From: Eubacteriales Family XIII. Incertae Sedis bacterium
GTDB taxonomy: Bacteria > Bacillota > Clostridia > Peptostreptococcales > Anaerovoracaceae
DNA: 9,273 bases
Assembly: GCA_031290715.1 (NCBI GenBank)
Contig: JAITNA010000045.1
Span: 1 to 9,273 of the forward strand
Reading direction: 5' to 3'
Positions 1-5,600 of the stretch are shown here, in pieces. Position 1 is the stretch's first letter. Each line of letters begins with the position of its first letter. A model generated the notes under the pieces. The model worked only from the letters and a program-made list of their open reading frames with translations. It was not told the origin of the DNA and made no database searches. Position numbers and translations under genes: made by a program.

Positions 1-1053
1 CAGGACGTTTTTGTACACAAGGCGCTGATCAAGAGCGGGACGCTGCGCGTGGGCGATACGCTGACGTGCGCTGTCAATCCGGTTTTGCGCAACCGCACGG
101 CGCGCAATCACACGGCGACCCATCTGCTTCACAAAGCCTTGGTCAGCGTGCTTGGGTCCCATGTCCGGCAGGCGGGTTCCTCCGTAGACGCGGAAACGCT
201 GCGTTTCGACTATACCCATTTCGAGGCGCCGGATTCCCGCAAGCTCGATGAGGTCGAGGGCATCGTCAACCGCGTGATTGATGAGTTTCTCCCCGTGAAT
301 ACCGTCGTTACAACAGTGGAAAGCGCGAGGGAGCGCGGCGCGGCGGCGCTTTTTGACGAGAAATACGGCAACGAGGTCCGTCTTGTCGAGGTCGGCGATT
401 TCAGCGCGGAGCTTTGCGGGGGGACGCATGTCCGAAGCTCGGGCGAGGTGGGGGGATTCAAGATCGTTTCCGAGGGGTCCGTCGGCTCCGGAGCGCGGCG
501 CATTGAAGCCATTACAGGGACAAATCTGCTGAAGCCGCTCCTGCGTGCGGAAAATATCCTCACGGAGGTCGGCGAGGCAGTCAAGGCGCATCCGGACGTC
601 CTGATGGAGAAAATCAACGGGATTCTCGATGATATGAGAGAAACCAAGCGGGAGCTTGAGGAAAGCAAAAGGGCGCGGGCCGGGCGGGCGGCGGATGAAT
701 TGCTTGCGGAAGCGCGGACGGTAAACGGCGTGAAATTGGTCAAAAGGGCGTTTGACGACCTCGAAGCGGACGAGCTCCGCGTCCTTTCGGACAAGCTCAA
801 AGCCGCCGAACAGGGGCTTGCGGTCGTCCTCGTTTCCGCGTTGGGCGGCAAACTCACGATCATTGTGTCCGTGTCGGACGATCTGGTTTCAAGGGGGCTG
901 CACGCGGGCAAGATGGTCAAGGAATTGGCGGCGGCGGCCGGCGGCGGGGGCGGCGGCAAGGCTGACATGGCGCAGGCCGGCGCGAAGGACGCGGGCAAGG
1001 CGGGCGCGGTGCTTGCGGCGGCCGACGCGTATATTGAAGCCTTTTCGTCGTAG
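1..1053 (+). CDS. alaS: Alanyl-tRNA synthetase, C-terminal part (5' end outside window)
   Basis: Cytoplasmic enzyme that charges tRNA(Ala); this part carries the editing and oligomerisation regions. The frame is open from base 1, so the first in-frame GTG (49) is not the start; 350 residues are visible. The editing domain shows the zinc-binding pair HTATH (H37 and H41 of the visible protein) and CGGTH (C139 and H143), the hallmark of AlaS and AlaX editing sites. A charged, probably coiled-coil stretch follows at about residues 190-235. The C-terminal DHHA1 domain ends with the typical Gly-rich run and an MAQAG motif near residues 315-335. The catalytic class II core lies upstream, outside the window. 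The gene ends in TAG, 47 nt before the stop codon of a convergent pilin-type gene, and I see no clear hairpin terminator between them. All zinc ligands are present, so it looks intact. Confidence 0.97.
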   Translation, partial: QDVFVHKALIKSGTLRVGDTLTCAVNPVLRNRTARNHTATHLLHKALVSVLGSHVRQAGSSVDAETLRFDYTHFEAPDSRKLDEVEGIVNRVIDEFLPVNTVVTTVESARERGAAALFDEKYGNEVRLVEVGDFSAELCGGTHVRSSGEVGGFKIVSEGSVGSGARRIEAITGTNLLKPLLRAENILTEVGEAVKAHPDVLMEKINGILDDMRETKRELEESKRARAGRAADELLAEARTVNGVKLVKRAFDDLEADELRVLSDKLKAAEQGLAVVLVSALGGKLTIIVSVSDDLVSRGLHAGKMVKELAAAAGGGGGGKADMAQAGAKDAGKAGAVLAAADAYIEAFSS

Positions 1054-1073
1054 GATTTTCGGCGTAGGATTTT
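1049..1073 (+). repeat. 11-bp direct repeat spanning the alaS stop codon
   Basis: CGTAGGATTTT occurs at 1049-1059 and again at 1063-1073, a 14-nt period. The first copy contains the alaS TAG stop codon. This looks like a small tandem duplication at the gene's 3' end. No stem-loop is formed, so it is not a recognisable terminator. Confidence 0.6.
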
Positions 1074-1100
1074 TCCGATTGACAAGGCGCATGTTTTGGC

Positions 1101-1565
1101 CTACGACACCGCTAATTCCACTTGGACGCCATGTTCATGCTTGATACTGTGCGAATTCATCGTTGTGACGATCGTTTCCTTGCAACCGCCGTACATGGCG
1201 GTCGTAGTGATACGAATGACCGAGCAGTTCTCGTCCGCGTATTCCACCATCGTTTTCGCGCTGCCCATCTTGGCGCCCAAATCGGCTTCGGAATAATCCA
1301 TGACGACAGCCCCATCTTTCAACTCCGTCTTGAAGGACGGCTGTTTCTCTTCGGAAATCCAGTCCGCGATGCACTCGTTGAGGGACTCCGCTGTGTAGTA
1401 AGCCTGTGTCTTTGCCTGGGAAACGCCCGTTTGCTGATGGGAAACCGTCGTAATGTAAAATACGGCGCTGATCAGAATCGTGAGGACGAACATGCTCACC
1501 AAGGTCCAAATCAGCACGGACCCGGATCGCGCCCGAAATCTTTTTTTGAAAAATTCTCCAAACAT
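1101..1565 (-). CDS. PilX-like minor pilin / type IV pilus accessory protein
   Basis: A 154-residue protein with a short basic N-terminus (KKRFRARSG), one hydrophobic segment at about residues 16-39, then AYYTAESLNE at about 55-64. That arrangement resembles the N-terminal domain of PilX-type minor pilins, which sit at the inner membrane and help prime or modify type IV pili or related secretion pseudopili. It is not a canonical prepilin: after G15 the sequence is SVLIW, with Trp where the usual mature Glu5 would be, so cleavage by prepilin peptidase is uncertain. The soluble part has three cysteines (C65, C114, C128), two of which could form a disulphide. ATG 1565 is preceded by AAAGGGGG with 7 nt spacing. 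The gene starts 13 nt after the stop of the pseudopilin gene and is probably co-transcribed with it. Family-level function is inferred from the N-terminal pattern only. Confidence 0.72.
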   Translation of the reverse strand: MFGEFFKKRFRARSGSVLIWTLVSMFVLTILISAVFYITTVSHQQTGVSQAKTQAYYTAESLNECIADWISEEKQPSFKTELKDGAVVMDYSEADLGAKMGSAKTMVEYADENCSVIRITTTAMYGGCKETIVTTMNSHSIKHEHGVQVELAVS

Positions 1566-1578
1566 TATAAAACCCCCT

Positions 1579-1887
1579 TTAACCTTCCGCGCCTTTTCGA
1601 ATCACCGTATAGGTCTTGCCGCCCACCGTATAGGAATCCGCGCTGCCCGCAATGCTGTAATTGCCCAATTTCAGATTGATATGGGCCTGTGAGGTCGGCG
1701 TTTCATGATAGGCAATCTCCCGCTCCGCTTCCACCGCGTTGTTTCTTGATGTAATGTCGCGGTGTTTGAGTACCGTTGCCGTCTGAAACGAAGCCACAAA
1801 GACCAAGCTGATCACCGCGATGATGGCGAACGCGGTAATGGCTTCGATAAGCGTAAATCCATCTTTCTTTAATACAAACTTTTTCAT
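1579..1887 (-). CDS. Type IV (pseudo)pilin with prepilin N-terminal methylation motif
   Basis: A 102-residue prepilin. The leader is ten residues long and positively charged (MKKFVLKKDG). It is followed by FTLIEAITAFAIIAVISLVF, the classic prepilin peptidase site: cleavage after G10, methylated F11 and the conserved Glu at mature position 5 (E15). The hydrophobic helix runs to about residue 33 and would anchor the subunit in the inner membrane before assembly. The globular part is only about 65 residues, short for a major pilin, so a minor pilin or PulG/GspH-like pseudopilin is more likely. ATG 1887 has GGAG seven nt upstream. It is the first gene of a two-gene minus-strand unit with the PilX-like gene. 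No assembly ATPase, platform protein or peptidase gene is visible nearby, so which pilus or secretion machine it serves cannot be told. Confidence 0.88.
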   Translation of the reverse strand: MKKFVLKKDGFTLIEAITAFAIIAVISLVFVASFQTATVLKHRDITSRNNAVEAEREIAYHETPTSQAHINLKLGNYSIAGSADSYTVGGKTYTVIRKGAEG

Positions 1888-1934
1888 TATTTTTCTCCAA
1901 CTTCTCCCTATTGTGCAATTTAGTAATTGAGTAC

Positions 1935-1940
1935 ATTATA
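1935..1940 (-). promoter_or_regulatory. Probable -10 box of the pilin unit
   Basis: Read on the minus strand this is a perfect TATAAT, 47 nt upstream of the pilin start codon, in a very AT-rich stretch (about 1905-1998). No good -35 hexamer lies 16-18 nt further upstream, so the promoter could be weak, activated, or use another element. A second AT-rich -10-like run lies at 1981-1990. Confidence 0.4.
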
Positions 1941-2060
1941 TTATTACCCAAAAAATTGAATGTTTAACATCAAATTTGTATTTTATATAATTTTTTTACA
2001 CTGGATTCCCGCATTGCAGTCACTTTCATGCCACGTCTGCCAAGCTTGCGCGGCTTGCCA

Positions 2061-2099
2061 GTCCTATCCCGATTTGCGATAGCAAATCGATAGAAGGAC
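2061..2099. repeat. Hairpin with 8-bp perfect inner stem
   Basis: CGATTTGC (2070-2077) pairs perfectly with GCAAATCG (2082-2089) around a GATA loop. The stem can continue outward with TAT/ATA and GTCC/GGAC (2061-2064 with 2096-2099), interrupted by small bulges. No T-run follows, so it does not look like an intrinsic terminator. Confidence 0.7.
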
Positions 2100-2108
2100 G
2101 GCTGTCAG

Positions 2109-2137
2109 GGATTCAAGCGCTTCAGCGCTTAGAATCC
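2109..2137. repeat. 12-bp hairpin with TTCA loop
   Basis: GGATTC plus AAGCGC (2109-2120) pairs with GCGCTT (2125-2130) and GAATCC (2132-2137) around a TTCA loop, with a single bulged A at 2131. A smaller palindrome, CGGC-TTA-GCCG, follows at 2140-2150. Confidence 0.75.
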
Positions 2138-2177
2138 TACGGCTTAGCCGCAGTGCAAGCTACGGCTGACAGCAGTG

Positions 2178-2197
2178 AGATTCGTCAAGATTCGGCA
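2178..2197. repeat. Tandem 10-bp duplication
   Basis: AGATTCGTCA (2178-2187) is followed directly by AGATTCGGCA (2188-2197), two copies differing at one base. Confidence 0.65.
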
Positions 2198-2237
2198 AAT
2201 AGGCTGTTACTATTCAGACATCAGCTAAAATAATGTC

Positions 2238-2265
2238 ATTCTTGGGCGCGAAGCGTCCCGAGAAT
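2238..2265. repeat. Hairpin at the left end of the MITE-like element
   Basis: ATTCTTGGGCGC pairs with GCGTCCCGAGAAT around a GAA loop, with one bulged T and one G-T wobble. The partner unit at the right end, ATTCCCGC (2443-2450) with GCGGAAAT (2455-2462), has one mismatch. The two ends are related inverted copies. Confidence 0.65.
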
Positions 2266-2301
2266 CCAGTGATTGGCAGAGGTTACAGGAGCTTTAGCTC
2301 C

Positions 2302-2327
2302 GTCGTACCTCGCACATCGAGGACGAC
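2302..2327. repeat. 10-bp hairpin within the repeat cluster
   Basis: GTCGT (2302-2306) and CCTCG (2308-2312) pair with CGAGG (2318-2322) and ACGAC (2323-2327), leaving one bulged A and a CACAT loop. A smaller GGAGC-TTTA-GCTCC palindrome (2288-2301) lies just to its left. Confidence 0.65.
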
Positions 2328-2393
2328 AGCGCGTTGCGGACGTATCCCGGTCGCTTGCGACCGTTGGAACGTCCCATTCGAGGACGACAGCGC
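2317..2393. repeat. Pair of 16-bp direct repeats 61 bp apart
   Basis: TCGAGGACGACAGCGC is found at 2317-2332 and, identical, at 2378-2393. Each copy takes part in a different hairpin: the first pairs leftwards with 2302-2312, the second rightwards with 2398-2410. Confidence 0.75.
2338..2374. repeat. Long hairpin, 7-bp perfect core plus outer arm
   Basis: CGGTCGC (2348-2354) pairs perfectly with GCGACCG (2357-2363). GGACGTATCC (2338-2347) then pairs with GGAACGTCC (2366-2374) across one bulged A and an unpaired TT at 2364-2365. At about 16 pairs it is the strongest stem in the cluster. No T-tract follows. Confidence 0.75.
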
Positions 2394-2410
2394 TTCAGCG
2401 CGTGGTCGTC
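2383..2410. repeat. Hairpin with TTCA loop (second GCGCTTCAGCGC copy)
   Basis: GACGAC (2383-2388) pairs with GTCGTC (2405-2410), and GCGC (2390-2393) with GCGC (2398-2401) around TTCA. The 12-mer GCGCTTCAGCGC (2390-2401) also occurs at 2117-2128, where its flanking stem is entirely different. Confidence 0.7.
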
Positions 2411-2426
2411 TACCGTGGTCGTCTAC
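2401..2426. repeat. Perfect 13-bp tandem duplication
   Basis: CGTGGTCGTCTAC occurs twice back to back (2401-2413 and 2414-2426), followed by a partial third copy, CGTAG. A simple slippage or duplication product within the repeat cluster. Confidence 0.8.
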
Positions 2427-2507
2427 CGTAGCCATGCCATGGATTCCCGCATTCGCGGAAATGACAGTATTTTAGCAGGGGTCTGAGCAGTTACAATTTC
2501 TTTGAAA

Positions 2508-2525
2508 AAAACCGAGAATTCTTGG
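2508..2525. promoter_or_regulatory. Candidate operator upstream of purL (dyad, PurBox-like)
   Basis: CCGAGAATTCTTGG (2512-2525) is a 14-bp palindrome apart from one G/T pair, ending 9 bp before the proposed -35. Overlapping it, AAAACCGAGAATT (2508-2520) matches the Bacillus-type PurBox consensus AWWWCCGAACWWT at 11 of 13 positions. A PurR-like or other purine repressor site is possible. The usual second, inverted PurBox 16-17 bp away is not present, and PurR use in this lineage is unknown. Confidence 0.3.
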
Positions 2526-2534
2526 GGAAAGCGG

Positions 2535-2562
2535 TTGTTTTAATTTCTTGGCGTGATATACT
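2535..2562 (+). promoter_or_regulatory. Probable promoter of the pur operon
   Basis: An extended -10, TGATATACT (2554-2562, with TATACT at 2557-2562), follows a weak -35 TTGTTT (2535-2540) after a 16-nt spacer. Transcription would start near 2569 and give a leader of about 100 nt before purL. I find no purine or ZTP riboswitch core in that leader. Confidence 0.5.
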
Positions 2563-2629
2563 TTAGCAGGAATAGAGTGCAATTTTCTAAAAATTCAGAA
2601 AAATAATGAAAGGGCTTGCTGTTCGGGAG

Positions 2630-2641
2630 TTTTGCGCAAAA
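2630..2641. repeat. 12-bp perfect palindrome in the purL leader
   Basis: TTTTGCGCAAAA lies 20 nt upstream of the purL ribosome binding site. It could be a small operator or a weak RNA hairpin. Such short palindromes also occur by chance in a window this size. Confidence 0.35.
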
Positions 2642-2669
2642 TATTATGAAGAGATAACAAGAGGAGAAA

Positions 2670-5600
2670 ATGCTAAGACGGGTCTATGTGGAAAAGAAGA
2701 GCGGCTTTGACATCGAAGCGCAGAACCTTCGGAAAGAATTGAAAGAAAATCTGGGCGTTGCCGGGCTGAAAAAGGTACGCGTGATCAATCGCTACGATGT
2801 GGAAAACATCTCGGACGAGCTGTATGAGAAAGCAAAGGCGCTCGTGTTTTCCGAGCCCAATCTGGACGAGGTTCGGGACGAGGAACTCGAGATATCCAAG
2901 GAAGCTTTCGCTTTCGGCGTCGAGTATCTGCCCGGGCAGTTTGATCAGCGCGCGGATTCGGCGGCGACCTGCATTCGACTGATCGACCCGGACGCGGACC
3001 CGGCCGTGCGCTGCGCCAAGATCATGGTGATTGAAAGCCGTTTGGACGAGGAGGTCAAATCAAAAATCCTGAAATATTGCATCAACCCCGTGGATTCACG
3101 GCAGGCGGCGGCGGCCAAACCGCAGACGCTTTCCGTCAATCTGCCCGATCCGGCGGCAGTCCGGGTCGCGGAGGGTTTTCGCCGCATGAGCGACGGGGAA
3201 TTGCGGCGCTTTGGGTCGGAGATGGAATTCGCGATGAACCATGAGGACTTGGCTTTTGTCCGGGACTATTACTCCGAGGAGGAGTTTCGCGATCCGACCG
3301 TAGCGGAGCTGCGCGTGATTGACACCTACTGGTCGGACCATTGCCGCCATACGACTTTTTTGACGAAGCTCACGGAGGTGAACTTTGAGGGCGGCGGCTA
3401 CGCGGATGTCGTGCGGGAGGCCTTTGAGGAATATCTGAAAATCCGCGCGGAGGTCTACGGCGGGGAAGCGGCGGCGAAACGCCCGGTCACCTTGATGGAT
3501 ATGGCGACCATCGGCATGAAATATCTGAAAAAACAGGGGCTTCTAAACGACCTTGACGAGTCGGAGGAGATCAACGCGTGCAGCATTCGTGTGGAAGCGG
3601 AATTGATCCCGGAGCCCGGCGCCGCGCCGGTAAAAGAGGACTGGCTCGTGATGTTCAAGAACGAAACGCACAACCATCCGACGGAGATCGAGCCTTTCGG
3701 CGGCGCGGCGACCTGCCTTGGCGGGGCCATTCGCGACCCCCTGTCCGGGCGCGCCTATGTCTATCAGGCGATGCGCGTGACGGGCAGCGGCAATCCCGGC
3801 ACATCGATACGGGATACCCTGCCCGGCAAGCTGACGCAATATCAGATCACGCGCGGCGCGGCGAAAGGCTACAGCACATACGGCAACCAAATAGGTCTGG
3901 CGACGGGCTTTGTAGACGAAATCTACGACGACAGTTATTGCGCCAAACGGCTTGAAATCGGCGCGGTCGTCGGGGCCGCCCCGGCCGAAAATGTCGTCCG
4001 CGAAACGCCCGTGAAAGGGGACGTCGTCCTCATCGTCGGTGGCAGAACGGGGCGCGACGGGATCGGCGGCGCGACGGGAAGCTCGAAAGAACACACGGAG
4101 GAGTCCATCCATACGGCGGGCGCCGAGGTGCAAAAAGGAAACCCCCCCATCGAGCGTGACATTCAGCGGCTCTTTCGCCGGAAAGAAGCGGCCAAGCTGA
4201 TCAAGCGCTGTAACGATTTCGGCGCGGGCGGCGTGTCCGTCGCCATCGGCGAGCTGGCGCCGAGCATCGACGTCAACCTTGACCTCGTCCCCAAAAAATA
4301 CGAGGGGCTCGACGGGACGGAATTGGCCATTTCGGAAAGCCAGGAACGCATGGCCGTTGTGATCGCAAAGGAAAACGTCGAGCGCTTTTCCGCTTATGCG
4401 GTGGAGGAGAATATTGAGGTGGCGGCGGTCGCGAAGGTCACGGATACGGGGCGGTTTCGCATGTACTGGCGGGAGGATCTCATCCTCGATATCTCGCGGA
4501 AATTCCTCGATTCAAACGGCGCGCAGCAGGAACGCAAAGCCTTGGTCCGCGCGGAGGACATTCAAATCCGCAGGGGCGAGGAGATTATTGCTTCCGAGAT
4601 TCCGGGCGAACGGGATTTGCTTGGGATGCTCGCCGAACTGAACTGCGCGGGCAAGCGCGGGCTCATCGAATACTTCGACAGCACGATCGGCGCGGGCAGT
4701 CTGCTCATGCCGCTCGGCGGCAAGGCGCAGCTGACGCCGACGGCCGGCATGGCGTCAAAGCTGCCCGTCACGGACGGCGATACCAATACGGCGACCCTCA
4801 TGAGCTACGGCTTTGACCCGCGGATCGCGAAAGACAGTTCGTACCACAGCGCTGTATTCGCCGTCCTCGACAGCGCCGCCAAGATCGCGGCCATGGGCGG
4901 GGATATCACAAAGATACGCTTGTCGCTCCAGGAATATTTTCCCAAGCTCGGCAAGGTGCCGACGCGTTGGGCGCGCCCGGTCATGGCGCTGCTTGGGGCG
5001 CTGAAAGCGCAGCTTTCCCTCGGCATTCCCGCGATCGGGGGCAAGGACAGCATGTCCGGGACCTTCCAACATCTCGATGTCGTCCCCACGCTCGTGTCAT
5101 TCGCCGTCGCGCCCGCGGACGCCCGCCGCATTCTTTCGCCGGAGTTCAAACAAAGCGGAAGCAAGATCGTGTTCCTCGAATGCAAAAGGGACGGCGCTTT
5201 CATGCCGGACTTCGAGGGATTTATGAATCATATGAAACGTGTCCATGAGCTCGCGTTGGAGAACCGTATCCTCGCCGCGAATACCGTTTCCTATGGCGGC
5301 CTGTTCGTCGCGGCGGCAAAAATGGCCATCGGCAACGGGATCGGAACGGTGTTATTTGCACCGAACCGCAACGATCTGATCGACGAAAGTTACGGCAGTC
5401 TGCTGCTTGAAATCGCGGCGGGGGAGGATCCCGAAGCGCTCTTCGGCGGCCTTGATTACCGCGTGATCGGGGAAACCGTGGACAGCGGCTGCATTGAAAT
5501 CAAAAGTCTTGAGGGGATCAAGTCCTCCAGTTCTTTCGATTCCGTAATCGTGCCGCTTGACGAGATTGCCGAGCGGTGGGAATCTCCGCTTTCCGCGGCT

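Larger units (their letters stand above)
1999..2223. repeat. Palindrome-rich repeat segment, left part
   Basis: Non-coding stretch starting sharply where the AT-rich pilin leader ends. It opens with CACTGGATTC (1999-2008), whose exact reverse complement lies at 2262-2271, and with TGGATTCCCGCATT (2002-2015), repeated directly at 2440-2453. Inside are at least three hairpins and an outer inverted pair, GCTGTCA (2101-2107) with TGACAGC (2167-2173), which would enclose two of the hairpins. The unit resembles the dispersed intergenic palindromes with a GGATTCCCGC...GCGGGAAT core known in many bacterial genomes. It is probably a degenerate copy of the same family as the element to its right. Confidence 0.6.
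2224..2476. mobile_element. MITE/REP-like element with 17-bp terminal inverted repeats
   Basis: GCTAAAATAATGTCATT at 2224-2240 matches the reverse complement of 2460-2476 (GCTAAAATACTGTCATT) at 16 of 17 positions, bounding a 253-bp segment. Just inside each end sits a GGATTC...GAATCC-type palindrome (2238-2265 and 2441-2461). The interior is a chain of hairpins and short duplications without a credible gene. Size, terminal inverted repeats and lack of a transposase fit a miniature non-autonomous element or a REP/BIME-like composite. I see no convincing target-site duplication (flanks are GACATCA and AGGGGTC), so true transposition is unproven. The plus-strand 80-codon reading frame across it contains MPWIPAFAEMT, a translation of this kind of repeat that is often mis-annotated as protein. 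Confidence 0.6.

Noticed and set aside
210..1085. 291-codon minus-strand frame opposite alaS
   Set aside because: Ser/Ala/Arg-rich shadow of a high-GC gene; no recognisable domain, and it lies antisense to a clearly conserved AlaS region.
1122..1679. 185-codon plus-strand frame opposite the pilin pair
   Set aside because: His/Arg-rich shadow. The minus-strand genes have ribosome binding sites and a clear prepilin motif.
2061..2410. Hairpins as intrinsic terminators for the pilin or purine transcripts
   Set aside because: None is followed by a T-run on either strand, and the pilin genes point away from this region.
2233..2475. 80-codon plus-strand reading frame over the repeat cluster
   Set aside because: It coincides with the MITE-like element, has no ribosome binding site, and ends in MPWIPAFAEMT, a translation of the GGATTCCCGC-type palindrome often mis-annotated as protein.
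1999..2476. CRISPR array
   Set aside because: Repeats are of different lengths, irregularly spaced and palindromic throughout; there is no regular repeat-spacer pattern and no cas gene.
3543..4133. 196-codon minus-strand frame within purL
   Set aside because: Lies wholly antisense to a continuous, conserved PurL; no independent signals.
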